64,000 nt of DNA from Micromonospora siamensis (GTDB lineage: Bacteria > Actinomycetota > Actinomycetes > Mycobacteriales > Micromonosporaceae): positions 5,394,001-5,458,000 of the forward strand of contig NZ_LT607751.1 of NCBI RefSeq assembly GCF_900090305.1, written 5' to 3'. Position 1 is the stretch's first letter, and every line of letters starts with the position of its first letter. The position numbers and the translations under genes were made by a program. The notes below the pieces were generated by a model, which had not been told where the DNA came from, did no database searches, and saw only the letters and a program-made list of their open reading frames with translations. This document shows, in pieces, positions 1 to 8,763 of the stretch.

Positions 1-454
1 AGCCCCGCCGGGCCAGGAACTCCCGGGCCGGGCGGGCGCCGGCCGTGCCGAGCTGGGCCTGGTAGAACTCCACGGCGGCGGCGTGCGCGGCGACCAGGCG
101 CTGCTTCTGCCCCTGCTGCGGGCGGGGCCGCGGGGTGGTCTGGTCGTTCTCGACGTACCGCAGCTGGATGCCGGCCCGGGCGGCGAGCCGTTCGACGGAC
201 TCGACGAAGCTCAGGTGCTCGGCGTCCATCAGGAACTTGATCGCGTCGCCGCCGACCCCGCAGCCGAAGCAGTGGTAGACGTTGCGGGCCGGCGAGACGT
301 TGAACGACGGGCTCTTCTCGTCGTGGAACGGGCACAGCCCCTTGAGGTTGCCGCCACCGGCCGACTTCAGGGTCACCGTGTCGGAGATGACCTCGGCGAT
401 GGAGGCGCGTTCCCGGACCAGCGCGATGTCCTCGTCCCGGATCCGCCCAGCCAT
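1..454 (-). CDS. dnaG: DNA primase, N-terminal part (cut by window edge)
   Basis: Replicative primase, which makes RNA primers for the lagging strand at the fork. Only about 151 N-terminal codons lie here; the rest is beyond base 1. The CHC2-type zinc-binding domain is complete: CPFH near residues 41-44, then YYCFGCG about 20 residues later, with the family phrase LCPFHDEKSPSF. The start at 454 (MAGRIRDED) is preceded by a GAGGGGGTGG purine run; an in-frame ATG at 478 would add eight residues. dnaG followed by dgt also occurs in mycobacteria, though here a small exporter operon and other genes lie between them. Confidence 0.95.
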   Translation of the reverse strand, partial: MAGRIRDEDIALVRERASIAEVISDTVTLKSAGGGNLKGLCPFHDEKSPSFNVSPARNVYHCFGCGVGGDAIKFLMDAEHLSFVESVERLAARAGIQLRYVENDQTTPRPRPQQGQKQRLVAAHAAAVEFYQAQLGTAGARPAREFLARRG

Positions 455-534
455 CTCCGCCACCCCCTCGGCGTACATCCTGCCCTGCCGGACCGACGTT
501 CCGGCGGTCGGGGGGACGGCGTGTGGCGCAGCCG

Positions 535-786
535 TCAGGCGCTCCGGCCCACCCCGCTGGTGGCGTCGCCGATGCGCGGGAACGGCTCGATGGAGAAGAC
601 CACCTCCACCGGCACCTCGAAGTACGCGGCGATCCGCAGCGCCAGGTGCAGGCTGGGCCGGAACTCGCCGCGCTCCAGGTAACCGATGGTCTGGTAATGC
701 ACCCCCAGTGCGTCGGCGAGCTGGCGGCGGGAGACGCCCCGCTCGGCGCGCAGCACCGCGATCCGGTTGTGCACCGTCTCACTCAT
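535..786 (-). CDS. Small Xre-family helix-turn-helix regulator
   Basis: 83-residue protein that is nearly all one Xre/Cro-type DNA-binding domain: NRIAVLRAERGVSRRQLADAL gives helices 1-2 and GVHYQTIGYLERGEFRPS the recognition helix and turn. A short hydrophobic segment with FEVPVEVVF follows, as in the small YozG-like regulators often linked to membrane or exporter operons. It starts 14 bp after the stop of the ABC permease with a GAGAGGG ribosome site, so it is probably the last gene of that operon and may control it. The ligand and operator are unknown; the palindrome upstream of the ATPase gene (2657-2678) is one candidate target. Confidence 0.85.
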   Translation of the reverse strand: MSETVHNRIAVLRAERGVSRRQLADALGVHYQTIGYLERGEFRPSLHLALRIAAYFEVPVEVVFSIEPFPRIGDATSGVGRSA

Positions 787-799
787 CCGCGACGCCCTC

Positions 800-1651
800 T
801 CACATCACCCGTTGCATGGCCCGTTCCCGGCGCGCCGCCACCCGCGAGCCGGACTCCCGGCGGGCCATCCGGCGCAGCACGACCGGGGCCAGCAGCAGCC
901 CCAGCACGGCCCATCCGCCGAGCGCCAGGACCGTCTCCAGGTGCCGCCAGCTCCCGCCGAGCTCGACCGCCGACAGGGCGTCCGGCAGCAGCGCCGAGCG
1001 CATGCCCAACCCTAACCAGTAGATCGGGAACGCCTGGGCGACGGCCTGCACCCAGCCGGGATAGCCGTTGATCGGGTAGAAGATGCCGGAGAGGGCGATC
1101 AGCCCCATCATCGGCAGCACCACCAGGCCCATGTTGCGCGGGTTCTCGATCACCGAGCCGATCACCGCGCCGAGCGGCAGGGCCGCCACCAGGCCCAGCG
1201 GCACCACCCAGGCCAGGGTGAGCCAGGCGCCGGGCTCGCCCAACCGGAGCCCGTCCAGGAAGAACACCCCCGGCACCAGTTGCAGCAGCAGGCCGAGCAC
1301 CGCGGCGGACGAGGTCAGCACCAGCTTGCCGACCAGATAGCCGAGCATGCCGTTGGGGGTGGCCTTGGCCCGCAGCAGGGTGCCGTCCTCGCGGTCGACG
1401 ATGAGCTGCTGGGCCAGCATCAGCATCCCACCGAACGCGATGCCCATGCCGAGCGCGCTGGGCAGCGTCCGGGCGCCGAGGGAGAAGCCGGTGCCGGGCA
1501 CCGTGGAGCCGCGCATGAAGAACATCGCGACCAGCAGCACGACCGTGGGGAAGGCGTAGTTCCACAGGTCCTGGCCGTTGCTCAGGGTGTTGCGTACCTC
1601 GATCAGGCCCCGGCGCAGGCCGGCGCGGACCGCCGTGGTCGTCGGACTCAC
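800..1651 (-). CDS. ABC-2 type exporter permease
   Basis: 283-residue integral membrane protein with about six hydrophobic helices. It has the ABC-2 layout: a cytoplasmic N terminus (RRGLIEVRNTLSNGQDLWNY), a REDGTLLRAKATP coupling loop after helix 2, and GIFYPINGYPGWVQAVAQAFP before the last helix. Family members export drugs, antibiotics or lipids with a separate ATPase. Its GTG start overlaps the stop of the ATPase gene by 4 bp (GTGA), so the two are translationally coupled. The substrate cannot be read from sequence; self-resistance or lipid export are only guesses. The basic C-terminal tail (RRESGSRVAARRERAMQRVM) is unremarkable. Confidence 0.88.
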   Translation of the reverse strand: MSPTTTAVRAGLRRGLIEVRNTLSNGQDLWNYAFPTVVLLVAMFFMRGSTVPGTGFSLGARTLPSALGMGIAFGGMLMLAQQLIVDREDGTLLRAKATPNGMLGYLVGKLVLTSSAAVLGLLLQLVPGVFFLDGLRLGEPGAWLTLAWVVPLGLVAALPLGAVIGSVIENPRNMGLVVLPMMGLIALSGIFYPINGYPGWVQAVAQAFPIYWLGLGMRSALLPDALSAVELGGSWRHLETVLALGGWAVLGLLLAPVVLRRMARRESGSRVAARRERAMQRVM

Positions 1652-2622
1652 CGCTCCCCCTCCCCGCGCAGCACCCGCAGCGCGGCGTCCGCCCGGCCGC
1701 CGGCCTCGTGCTCACGCACCAACGTCATGTACGCGTCCTCCAGGCTGGCCCGGCGGACCTCCAGGTCGGCGACGGCGTCGCCGTGCTGCCGGAACAGCTC
1801 GCGGACGAAGCCGGTGGCGTCGGTCGCGGCGTGCACGAAGCGCTCGCCGTCGACGCTCCACCGGATCTCGGCCTTGCCGGCCACCCGCCGGGACAGTTCG
1901 TCGGCCGAGCCGTCGGCGATGATCCGGCCGCCGGCCAGGATCAGGATCCGGTCGGCCAGCTTCTCCGCCTCGTCGAGGTCGTGGGTGGTCAGCAGGATGG
2001 TGGTCTCGTCCAGGTCGGCCAGCCGGTGCACCAGCTCGTGGAACTCGCGGCGGGCGGCCGGGTCGAAGCCGACCGTCGGCTCGTCGAGGAAGAGCAGCTC
2101 GGGGCGGCCGACGATGCCGACCGCCACGTCCAGGCGGCGGCGCTGGCCGCCGGAGAGCTGGTTGACCCGACGCCCGGCCTGCCCGGTCAGCCCCACCGTG
2201 TCCAGCAGGTCGGCGGTCGGCCAGGGCCGGCGGATCGCGGCCGTCGCGTACGGCGCGTAGTAGGAGCCCAGGTGGGCGAGCAGGTCACCGACCCGCCAGC
2301 GGCCGTGGTCGCGCCAGGACTGGAGCACCACGCCCAGTCGGGCCCGCCACGCCTCGTCGCCCCGGGCCGGGTCGGTGCCGAGCACGCGCACCTCGCCGGC
2401 CGAGCGGAGCCGGAAGCCCTCCAGGATCTCGATGGTGGTGCTCTTGCCGGCCCCGTTCGGGCCGAGCAGGGCGAGCACCTCACCGCGCCGGGCGGTGAAG
2501 TCCACGCCGTGCAGGACGTCGACGGTGCCGTAACGCATGCGCAGGGCCCGGACGTCGAGCACCTGGTCGGCGTCGGGTGGATGCGGAGCCTCGGTCGCCC
2601 CCGCGAGCTCAACCGCTGTCAT
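1648..2622 (-). CDS. ABC exporter ATP-binding protein (DrrA/CcmA-like)
   Basis: 324-residue ATPase that powers the adjacent ABC-2 permease. Walker A is GPNGAGKST, the signature is LSGGQRRRLDVA, Walker B is LLFLDEPTVGFDP, and the switch histidine sits in TTHDLDEAE. The C-terminal 80 residues resemble the DrrA-type extension that ends in SLEDAYMTLV. I place the start at 2622 because GAGGG lies 6 nt upstream; an ATG two codons earlier (2628) would have no spacing. It is the first gene of the ATPase-permease-Xre operon and sits behind an inverted repeat that looks like an operator. Confidence 0.92.
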   Translation of the reverse strand: MTAVELAGATEAPHPPDADQVLDVRALRMRYGTVDVLHGVDFTARRGEVLALLGPNGAGKSTTIEILEGFRLRSAGEVRVLGTDPARGDEAWRARLGVVLQSWRDHGRWRVGDLLAHLGSYYAPYATAAIRRPWPTADLLDTVGLTGQAGRRVNQLSGGQRRRLDVAVGIVGRPELLFLDEPTVGFDPAARREFHELVHRLADLDETTILLTTHDLDEAEKLADRILILAGGRIIADGSADELSRRVAGKAEIRWSVDGERFVHAATDATGFVRELFRQHGDAVADLEVRRASLEDAYMTLVREHEAGGRADAALRVLRGEGER

Positions 2623-2656
2623 GGCCATCCCTCGGAATGATGGATCGGTACCGCGA

Positions 2657-2678
2657 AATGTAGCACCCCTACTACATT
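2657..2678. promoter_or_regulatory. Inverted repeat, candidate operator of the ABC exporter operon
   Basis: AATGTAG-N8-CTACATT, a perfect 7-bp dyad with an 8-bp spacer, 35 bp upstream of the ATPase start. It is A/T-rich against its surroundings, as expected for a promoter-proximal operator. The half-sites resemble TGTAGTA-type targets of GntR/YtrA-like or BlaI-like repressors, but the binding protein is unknown. The Xre protein encoded at the end of the operon is one possible partner. Confidence 0.5.
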
Positions 2679-2714
2679 GCGGGCAGCCCCGATCCGCTCC
2701 GGGTCGGCAACGGT

Positions 2715-4358
2715 TCAGCGCGGGTTGCGCCGCAGCCAGCGGGTCACCGGCGGCGGGTCCTCCTCGTCGTACGACCGGGCGGCCCGCACGGCGGTGGCCA
2801 GGCCGTAGCGACGGCCCCGGCCCAGGTGCGGGTTGGCCGCCGGATCGGCGGCCATGTCCCGCCACAGCGCCGCGGCCAGCCCGAGCATCACCACCACGAA
2901 CGGCAGCGCCACCAGGATGGTGGCCTGTTGCAGCGCCTCCAGGCCGCCGGCGAGCAGCAGCGCCGCGGCGACCGCGCCGATCAGCACCCCCCAGAGCACC
3001 ACCAGCACCCGGTGCGGGCGCAGCGCGCCGTTGGAGGTGAGCGTGCCGAGCACCAGCGAGGCCGAGTCGGCGCTGGTGACGAAGTAGAGCGCGATGAGCA
3101 CCATCGCCAGCACGCTGGTCACCGTCGCCAGCGGCAGCGCGTCGAGCAGGCCGAACAGCGCCTGCTCACTGCCCTTGCCGACGTCCGCCACCAGGTCCCG
3201 CGTGCCGGTGGCCTGGGCGCGCAGGGCGCTGCCACCCATGATCGAGAACCAGACCGCGCTGGCCCCGCTGGGCACCAGCAGCACCCCGACCAGGAACTGC
3301 CGCACCGTGCGGCCCCGCGAGATCCGGGCGATGAAGGTGCCCACGAACGGCGCCCAGGAGATCCACCACGCCCAGTAGAAGATCGTCCACGAACCGAGCC
3401 AGGCCGTGTCGGAGAAGGCCCCGGTACGCGTCGACATGAACACCAGGTTGCTCAGGTAGTCGCCCACCGAGGCGGGCAGCACCTCCAGCGTGTAGATGGT
3501 CGGCCCCACCACGAAGACGAAGACCATCAGCAGCACCGCCAGCACCACGTTCGTGGTGGACAGCCATTTGACGCCCTTGTGCAGGCCGGAGAAGGCCGAC
3601 ACCACGAAGGCCAGGGTCAGCGCGCCGATCACCACCAACTCGACCCCCCTGGTGTCCCGGATCCCGGTCACCAGGTCCAGCCCGGCAGCGACCTGGAGCG
3701 CGCCCAGGCCGAGGCTGGTGGCCGAGCCGAAGACGGTGGCGAAGACCGCCAGCAGGTCCACCGCCCGACCGGCCGCGCCGTCGGCCCGGGCGCCCAGCAA
3801 CGGGTGGAACGCCGCCGAGATCCGGTTGTCCCGCCCCTTGCGGAAGGTCGAGTACGCCAGCGCCAGCGCCGCGATCGCGTAGATCCCCCACGGGTGCAGC
3901 GTCCAGTGGAAGAGCGTGTACTGCATCGCCGCGGCCCCGGCCGCCGGGGTCTGCCCCGCGACCCCGGTGGACGGCGGCGGCGTCGCGTAGTGCTGGATCG
4001 GCTCGGCCACGGCGAAGAACACCAGCCCGATGCCCATCCCGGCGCTGAACATCATCGCGATCCAGGCCAGCGTGCTGAACTCCGGCTCGTCGTCGTCGGC
4101 GCCCAGCCGGATCCGCCCGAACCGGGAGGCCGCGATGACCACCGCCAGCACCAGGAAGGCGTCCGCCGCCACCACGAAGAACCACCCGAAGGTACGGATC
4201 ACCCAGGCCAGCCCGGACGTGCCGAAGTCCGCCAGCGACCCGCGGGCCAGCAGGCCCCAGGCCACCACCGCCAGCACGCCGCCCACACTGAGCGTGAGCA
4301 CCACCGGGTCGGGCCGCCGGACGGACCCGCTTCTCTCCCGTTCGACCTGTTCGGACAT
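2715..4358 (-). CDS. BCCT-family betaine/choline/carnitine transporter
   Basis: 547-residue secondary transporter with about twelve hydrophobic helices. The family signature is plain: GSWTIFYWAWWISWAPFVG around residues 305-325, with the tryptophan box that binds quaternary ammonium groups, and GMGIGLVFFAVAEP earlier. BCCT proteins import betaine, choline or related osmolytes using Na+ or H+. The N terminus (SEQVERERSGSVRRPD) and C terminus (EEDPPPVTRWLRR) are short, without the long osmosensing tail of BetP. The gene stands alone, divergent from the acyltransferase gene across 129 bp. Osmoprotectant uptake is the likely role; the exact substrate is not determined. Confidence 0.93.
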   Translation of the reverse strand: MSEQVERERSGSVRRPDPVVLTLSVGGVLAVVAWGLLARGSLADFGTSGLAWVIRTFGWFFVVAADAFLVLAVVIAASRFGRIRLGADDDEPEFSTLAWIAMMFSAGMGIGLVFFAVAEPIQHYATPPPSTGVAGQTPAAGAAAMQYTLFHWTLHPWGIYAIAALALAYSTFRKGRDNRISAAFHPLLGARADGAAGRAVDLLAVFATVFGSATSLGLGALQVAAGLDLVTGIRDTRGVELVVIGALTLAFVVSAFSGLHKGVKWLSTTNVVLAVLLMVFVFVVGPTIYTLEVLPASVGDYLSNLVFMSTRTGAFSDTAWLGSWTIFYWAWWISWAPFVGTFIARISRGRTVRQFLVGVLLVPSGASAVWFSIMGGSALRAQATGTRDLVADVGKGSEQALFGLLDALPLATVTSVLAMVLIALYFVTSADSASLVLGTLTSNGALRPHRVLVVLWGVLIGAVAAALLLAGGLEALQQATILVALPFVVVMLGLAAALWRDMAADPAANPHLGRGRRYGLATAVRAARSYDEEDPPPVTRWLRRNPR

Positions 4359-4487
4359 CAGTCACCCCCGGTGACCATCCTGGCCGCCCGGACCGCCCCG
4401 GACGGGGGGAAAGGCGGTAATCACCCGGTCCGGCGGGCCCACCGGTCGATGCGCGTGGCCCCGGGAGCCCGGGGCAGGATGGGCCGC

Positions 4488-6587
4488 ATGTCCACGACCG
4501 CCCCGCCCCGGTTCGCGTACCGCCCGGCGCTGGACGGGGTCCGCGGCCTCGCCGTGGCCGCCGTCCTGGCCTTCCACGGCGGGGTGGCCGCGCTGCCCGG
4601 CGGATTCCTCGGCGTCGACGCGTTCTTCGTGCTCTCCGGGTTCCTGATCACCTCGCTGCTGCTGGCCGAGCACCGGGACACCGGCCGGATCGACCTGGTG
4701 GCGTTCTGGGGTCGCCGGTTCCGGCGGTTGCTGCCCGCGCTGCTGCTGGTGCTCGCCGTCGTGCTGCTGGTCTCCCGGTGGCTGCTGCCCGACACCGAGT
4801 TGACCGCGCTGCGCTGGGACGCGTTGGCCGCGTTGGGCTACGTGGCGAACTGGCGGATGGCGAACCGGGACGGCGACTACTTCGCCGCCACCGGCAGCCC
4901 GTCGCCGTTGCAGCACACCTGGTCGCTCGGCATCGAGGAACAGTTCTACCTGGGCTGGCCGCTGCTGCTGGGGCTGCTGCTCGCGCTGGCCGCCCGCCGG
5001 GCCGGCCGCGCGCCCGGGTCGGGAACCCGCCCGGCCGGGCGGTCGGCTGCGGTGCTGGCGTTCACCCTGGGCGGCGCGCTGGCCTCGGCGGTGGCCGCCG
5101 CGCTGCTCTTCGCGCCCGACGCGGTGGACCGGGTCTACTACGGCACCGACACCCGGGCGGTGGCCCTGCTGATCGGCGCCGCCCTCGCGGTGGCGCTGGC
5201 CCGCCGTCCGGCCACGTCGCACGCGCCGGCCACACCGGCCACGCCGGAGGACGCCACGCCGGAGGACGCCACGCCGGAGGACGCCACGCCGGCGCCGGCC
5301 GCCGCCGGTGCGCCGTCGCCTCGGGTACGCCGGGTCCTCGGCGCGCTGGCGCTCGCCGGCGCGGTCGGCACCGGCTGGCTCTGGGCCACCGCGAACGGCG
5401 GCGACCCCTGGCTCTACCGGGGCGGACTGACCCTCGCCGCGCTGGCCGTGGCGGCGGTCATCGCGCACGCCACCGTCAGCCCGGGCGGCCCCACCGCCCG
5501 ACTGCTGGCGCTGCCGCCGCTGGTGTGGACCGGCCGGATCTCGTACGGGCTGTACCTGTGGCACTGGCCGCTGTTCCAGTGGTGCGACGCGGAGCGGACC
5601 GGGCTGACCGGGCCGGCCCTGCTCGCCGCCCGGTGCGCGCTCACCCTGGCCGTCGCCGTGGCGTCGTACCTGCTGGTGGAGCGCCCGATCCGACGGGCCC
5701 GGCGGCTGCCCCGGGTGGCGGCGGCGCTGGCCGGCGCGGCCGTCGCCGCGGTGGCGGCGCTCGCCGTGTTCGGCACCGTCGTGCCGCCGGTCCCCTCCAC
5801 CCCGCCGGCCGCCATCGCCTGGGACGCCACCCCGACGCCCGACGCCACCGCCGGCCCGGTCGCCGGCTCGGCGGCCCCCACCCCGCCGGTACGCCGGCCC
5901 GGCCGCGAACCCGGCCGACTGCCCCGGGTCACCTTCCTCGGCGACTCGGTCTCCTGGTCGCTCGCCAGCTACCTGCCGGAACAGGACCGGCTCGCGGTGA
6001 GCGTGCGGGCGGTGCAGGGCTGCGGGATCGCCCGCCTGCCCGAGCTGCGCTACGTCGGAGGCGACCACACCAACTACCCCGGCTGCGACACCTGGGACAA
6101 CCGGTGGTGGAAGTCCGTCGACGCCGACGACCCGGACGTCGCGGTGATCCTGCTCGACCGCTGGGAGCTGGTCGACCGCCGGCTCGACGGGCGGTGGCAG
6201 CACGTGGGCGACCCGGCGTACGACGAGTACCTCGCCGGGGAGCTGGACCGGGCGATCGACATCGCGGGCGGTCGGGGCGCCCACGTGGTGCTGCTCACCG
6301 CGCCGTACACCCGGCGGGCGGAACGCCCCGACGGCGGTCTCTGGCCGGAGGACGACGCGCAGCGGGTGGACGCCTGGAACCGGCTGCTCGCCGACGCGGC
6401 CGTACGCAAGGAGGCGAGCCTGCTCGACCTCAACCGGCGGGTCTGCCCGGACGGCGAGTTCACCTGGGAGGCCGGCGGGGTCCGGGTACGCAGCGACGGG
6501 CTGCACTTCACCCCGCGCGGGGTCCGCGAGTGGATCGCCCCGTGGCTGCTGCCGGAGCTGCACCGGCTCGCCGTCCAGGGCGCCTGA
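4488..6587 (+). CDS. OafA-type membrane acyltransferase with C-terminal SGNH domain
   Basis: 699 residues. The N-terminal half is an acyltransferase-3 domain of about ten helices: it opens RPALDGVRGLAVAAVLAFHGG and has the catalytic-type histidine (FHGG), then FFVLSGFLI, then WSLGIEEQFY. The C-terminal third is an SGNH/GDSL-like domain outside the membrane (FLGDSVSWSLASY; DGLHFTPRG near the end). Such fusions O-acetylate cell-surface glycans or peptidoglycan. A linker holds three identical 15-bp repeats (TPEDA three times). The start at 4488 has CAGGAT 7 nt upstream, fitting a leaderless mRNA; ATG 4479 is an alternative. The acceptor is unknown. Confidence 0.9.
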   Translation: MSTTAPPRFAYRPALDGVRGLAVAAVLAFHGGVAALPGGFLGVDAFFVLSGFLITSLLLAEHRDTGRIDLVAFWGRRFRRLLPALLLVLAVVLLVSRWLLPDTELTALRWDALAALGYVANWRMANRDGDYFAATGSPSPLQHTWSLGIEEQFYLGWPLLLGLLLALAARRAGRAPGSGTRPAGRSAAVLAFTLGGALASAVAAALLFAPDAVDRVYYGTDTRAVALLIGAALAVALARRPATSHAPATPATPEDATPEDATPEDATPAPAAAGAPSPRVRRVLGALALAGAVGTGWLWATANGGDPWLYRGGLTLAALAVAAVIAHATVSPGGPTARLLALPPLVWTGRISYGLYLWHWPLFQWCDAERTGLTGPALLAARCALTLAVAVASYLLVERPIRRARRLPRVAAALAGAAVAAVAALAVFGTVVPPVPSTPPAAIAWDATPTPDATAGPVAGSAAPTPPVRRPGREPGRLPRVTFLGDSVSWSLASYLPEQDRLAVSVRAVQGCGIARLPELRYVGGDHTNYPGCDTWDNRWWKSVDADDPDVAVILLDRWELVDRRLDGRWQHVGDPAYDEYLAGELDRAIDIAGGRGAHVVLLTAPYTRRAERPDGGLWPEDDAQRVDAWNRLLADAAVRKEASLLDLNRRVCPDGEFTWEAGGVRVRSDGLHFTPRGVREWIAPWLLPELHRLAVQGA
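5241..5285 (+). repeat. Three 15-bp tandem repeats inside the acyltransferase gene
   Basis: Three identical copies of ACGCCGGAGGACGCC, in frame, encoding repeated Thr-Pro-Glu-Asp-Ala in a hydrophilic loop between membrane helices. The copy number can change without shifting frame, so it could vary between strains. Confidence 0.9.
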
Positions 6588-6618
6588 CGCCCCGCCCGGC
6601 TCGTCCGCGGAATGCCGG

Positions 6619-7455
6619 TCAGGCGACCGCGGCGGCCTCCTCGGCCTCGACCCGGGCGTTCCAGTCGGCCTTGCTGGCCCGCCAGCCCTCGTCGGTCATC
6701 CCGCGCCGCCAGTAGCCGGAAATGGAGAGCGCCTCGCGGGGCACCCCCCGCTCGACGCGCAGCAGGTGCCGCAGCTCCTTGACGAAGGTCGCCTCGCCGT
6801 GCACGAAGGCGTGCACCGCGCCGGGCGGGAACTCCAGCGCCCGGACGGCGGCGACCAGCGCCTCCCCCACCGGCCGGTCGCCGCGGTGCAGCCAGGTCAG
6901 CTCGACGGCGCCCGCACTGGTCAGCGGCTGCTCGTCGGCCGGGCCGTCGACCTCGAGGAAGACCACCGCCCGGGCGCCGGTGGGCAGCCGCTCCAGGCTG
7001 GCCGCGATCGCCGGCAGGGCGCTCTCGTCGCCGACCAGCAGGTGCCAGTCGGCGGCCGGGTCGGGGGCGTACGCGCCGCCGGGTCCGGTGAAGCTCACCT
7101 CGTCGCCGGGGCGCAGCGCGGCGGCCCACGGGCCGGCCACTCCCTCGTCCCCGTGGTGCACCACGTCGATGGTCAGCTCGCCGGCCGCCGCGTCGAACGC
7201 CCGCACCGTGTAGGCGCGCAGCCGCGGCCACTGCTCGCGGGGCATCGTCGCGCGCACCGCCGCCATGTCCAGCGGCCTCGGGTACGTCACCCCGGGCTGC
7301 GGGAAGACCAGCTTGACGTAGTGGTCGGTGTACGCGCCGACCGGCAGGCCGGTCAGTTCCCCGCCGCCCAGGACCAGGCGGATCAGGTGGGGGGTGGGCC
7401 GGCTGGTCCGCAGGACCGTGGCCGTGACGACCTTCTTCGTCGGACGCTCCGTCAT
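6619..7455 (-). CDS. Siderophore-interacting FAD-binding ferric reductase
   Basis: 278-residue cytoplasmic flavoprotein of the SIP/ViuB family, which reduces ferric siderophores to release iron. The N-terminal FAD domain contains RPTPHLIRLVLGG and YTDHYVKLVFP and the flavin motif RAYTVR. The NAD(P)H-side domain has LLVGDESALPAIAASLE and ends with the SIP signature ISGYWRRGMTDEGW. A 16-bp palindrome matching the IdeR/DmdR iron box sits immediately upstream and contains the -10, so the gene is probably repressed by iron and read from a leaderless mRNA. It lies just downstream of dgt but has its own promoter. Confidence 0.93.
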   Translation of the reverse strand: MTERPTKKVVTATVLRTSRPTPHLIRLVLGGGELTGLPVGAYTDHYVKLVFPQPGVTYPRPLDMAAVRATMPREQWPRLRAYTVRAFDAAAGELTIDVVHHGDEGVAGPWAAALRPGDEVSFTGPGGAYAPDPAADWHLLVGDESALPAIAASLERLPTGARAVVFLEVDGPADEQPLTSAGAVELTWLHRGDRPVGEALVAAVRALEFPPGAVHAFVHGEATFVKELRHLLRVERGVPREALSISGYWRRGMTDEGWRASKADWNARVEAEEAAAVA

Positions 7456-7459
7456 GGCG

Positions 7460-7475
7460 CTTAGGCTAGCCTAAG
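7460..7475. promoter_or_regulatory. Iron box (IdeR/DmdR-type operator) of the siderophore-interacting protein gene
   Basis: Perfect 16-bp palindrome CTTAGGCTAGCCTAAG, 4 bp upstream of the ATG. It matches the core of the actinobacterial iron-box consensus (TTAGG...CCTAA). On the minus strand TAGCCT lies 7 nt before the start and can serve as the -10, so a bound repressor would cover the promoter and transcription start. Confidence 0.85.
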
Positions 7476-8763
7476 TCAACGTGCCGCCGCCCGCCCCGGG
7501 TGCGCCGGGCACCAGCCGCCGGTGCCAGGCCACGGCCGCCGGGTCGGTCAGCGAGGCCACCTGGTCGATCACCACCCGCAGCCGGGTGGCGTCGTCCGGG
7601 GCGGCCCGCCACAGCGGCGCGAAGACCGGGTCCAGCGCGCCGGCCCCCCGGTCCGCCAGCGTGCCGACCAGCTCGACCAGCATCTGCCGCTGGCCGGCGT
7701 ACCGGTCCCGGGCGCCGGGGCGGCGCATCACGTAGCGCAGGGCGATGCCCTTGAGCAGCGCGCACTGGGCCCGGATCCGGCGGGGCACCACCAGGTCGGC
7801 GGCGTACCGGCGGTGCGGGCCGGGGCCGAACCGCTCCCGGGTGGCGGCCACCACCGTGGAGACGAACCGGCCGGTCAGCACGCTGGTGGTGGCCTTCAGG
7901 GCGGCCTGCGCGCGGTGGCTGCCGTCGTAGCCGGCCAGCGGGGCGAGGACCGGCTCGGCGAGCAGGTCCACCAGCACGGCGGCCAGGTCGTCCGGCGACT
8001 CGCCGGAGTACGCCCCGGCCACGTCGGCGCAGAGCGCCCGCCGCTCGTCGGCGTCGACGAGCAGCGGGGCGAGGGTGACGTACCCGCCGTGGATGCCGTC
8101 CTCCACGTCGTGCACCGAGTACGCCACGTCGTCGGCCCAGTCCATCACCTGCGCCTCCAGGCAGCGGCGCGGCCGGCCGTCGAGGCCGACGCCGGGCGGG
8201 GCGCCGACGCGGACCCAGTCGAAGACCGGGCGGTCGTCGGCGTACGTGCCGAACTTGCGCTCGCCGGGCCGCCGGGGCCACGGGTACTTGGCGACCGCGT
8301 CGAGCGAGGCCCGGGTCAGGTTCAGCCCCGCCGGGGCGCCGTCCGGGCCGATCACCTTGGCCTCCAGCCGGGTGAGCACCCGCAGGGTCTGCGCGTTGCC
8401 CTCGAAGCCGCCGCAGTCGGCGGCCAGCTCGTCCAGGGCGTCCTCGCCGTTGTGCCCGAACGGCGGGTGCCCGAGGTCGTGGGCCAGCCCGGCGGTGTCC
8501 ACCACGTCCGGGTCGCAGCCCAGCCGGGCGCCCATCTCCCGGGCGATCTGCGCCACCTCCAGCGAGTGGGTCAGCCGGGTACGCAGGAAGTCGTCGGTGC
8601 CCGCCGTGTGCACCTGGGTCTTGGCGGCGAGCCGGCGGAACGCCGCCGAGTGCAGCACCCGGGCCCGGTCCCGCTCGTACGGGGAGCGCCCGTAGCCGCC
8701 GTCCTTGGGCGCCTCACCGACCCACCGCTCGTCCGGCGCGCCCCCTTCACTCGTTGCGGGCAC
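7471..8763 (-). CDS. dgt: Deoxyguanosinetriphosphate triphosphohydrolase-like protein
   Basis: 430-residue HD-domain enzyme that splits dNTPs to nucleoside and triphosphate. Metal ligands are visible as TRLTHSLEVAQIAR (H), GLAHDLGHPPFGHNGE (HD) and a later aspartate in DWADDVAYSVHD. The family opening GRSPYERDRARVLHSAAFRRL is intact. The GTG start at 8763 overlaps the last 17 bp of the VOC gene, giving translational coupling. In mycobacteria dgt sits beside dnaG; here it is about 7 kb away on the same strand. The length is normal for actinobacterial Dgt. Confidence 0.95.
   Translation of the reverse strand: MPATSEGGAPDERWVGEAPKDGGYGRSPYERDRARVLHSAAFRRLAAKTQVHTAGTDDFLRTRLTHSLEVAQIAREMGARLGCDPDVVDTAGLAHDLGHPPFGHNGEDALDELAADCGGFEGNAQTLRVLTRLEAKVIGPDGAPAGLNLTRASLDAVAKYPWPRRPGERKFGTYADDRPVFDWVRVGAPPGVGLDGRPRRCLEAQVMDWADDVAYSVHDVEDGIHGGYVTLAPLLVDADERRALCADVAGAYSGESPDDLAAVLVDLLAEPVLAPLAGYDGSHRAQAALKATTSVLTGRFVSTVVAATRERFGPGPHRRYAADLVVPRRIRAQCALLKGIALRYVMRRPGARDRYAGQRQMLVELVGTLADRGAGALDPVFAPLWRAAPDDATRLRVVIDQVASLTDPAAVAWHRRLVPGAPGAGGGTLT

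Noticed and set aside
2826..4487. N-terminal extension of the acyltransferase frame
   Set aside because: The frame is open because it is antisense to the BCCT gene; the acyltransferase domain begins only at 4488.
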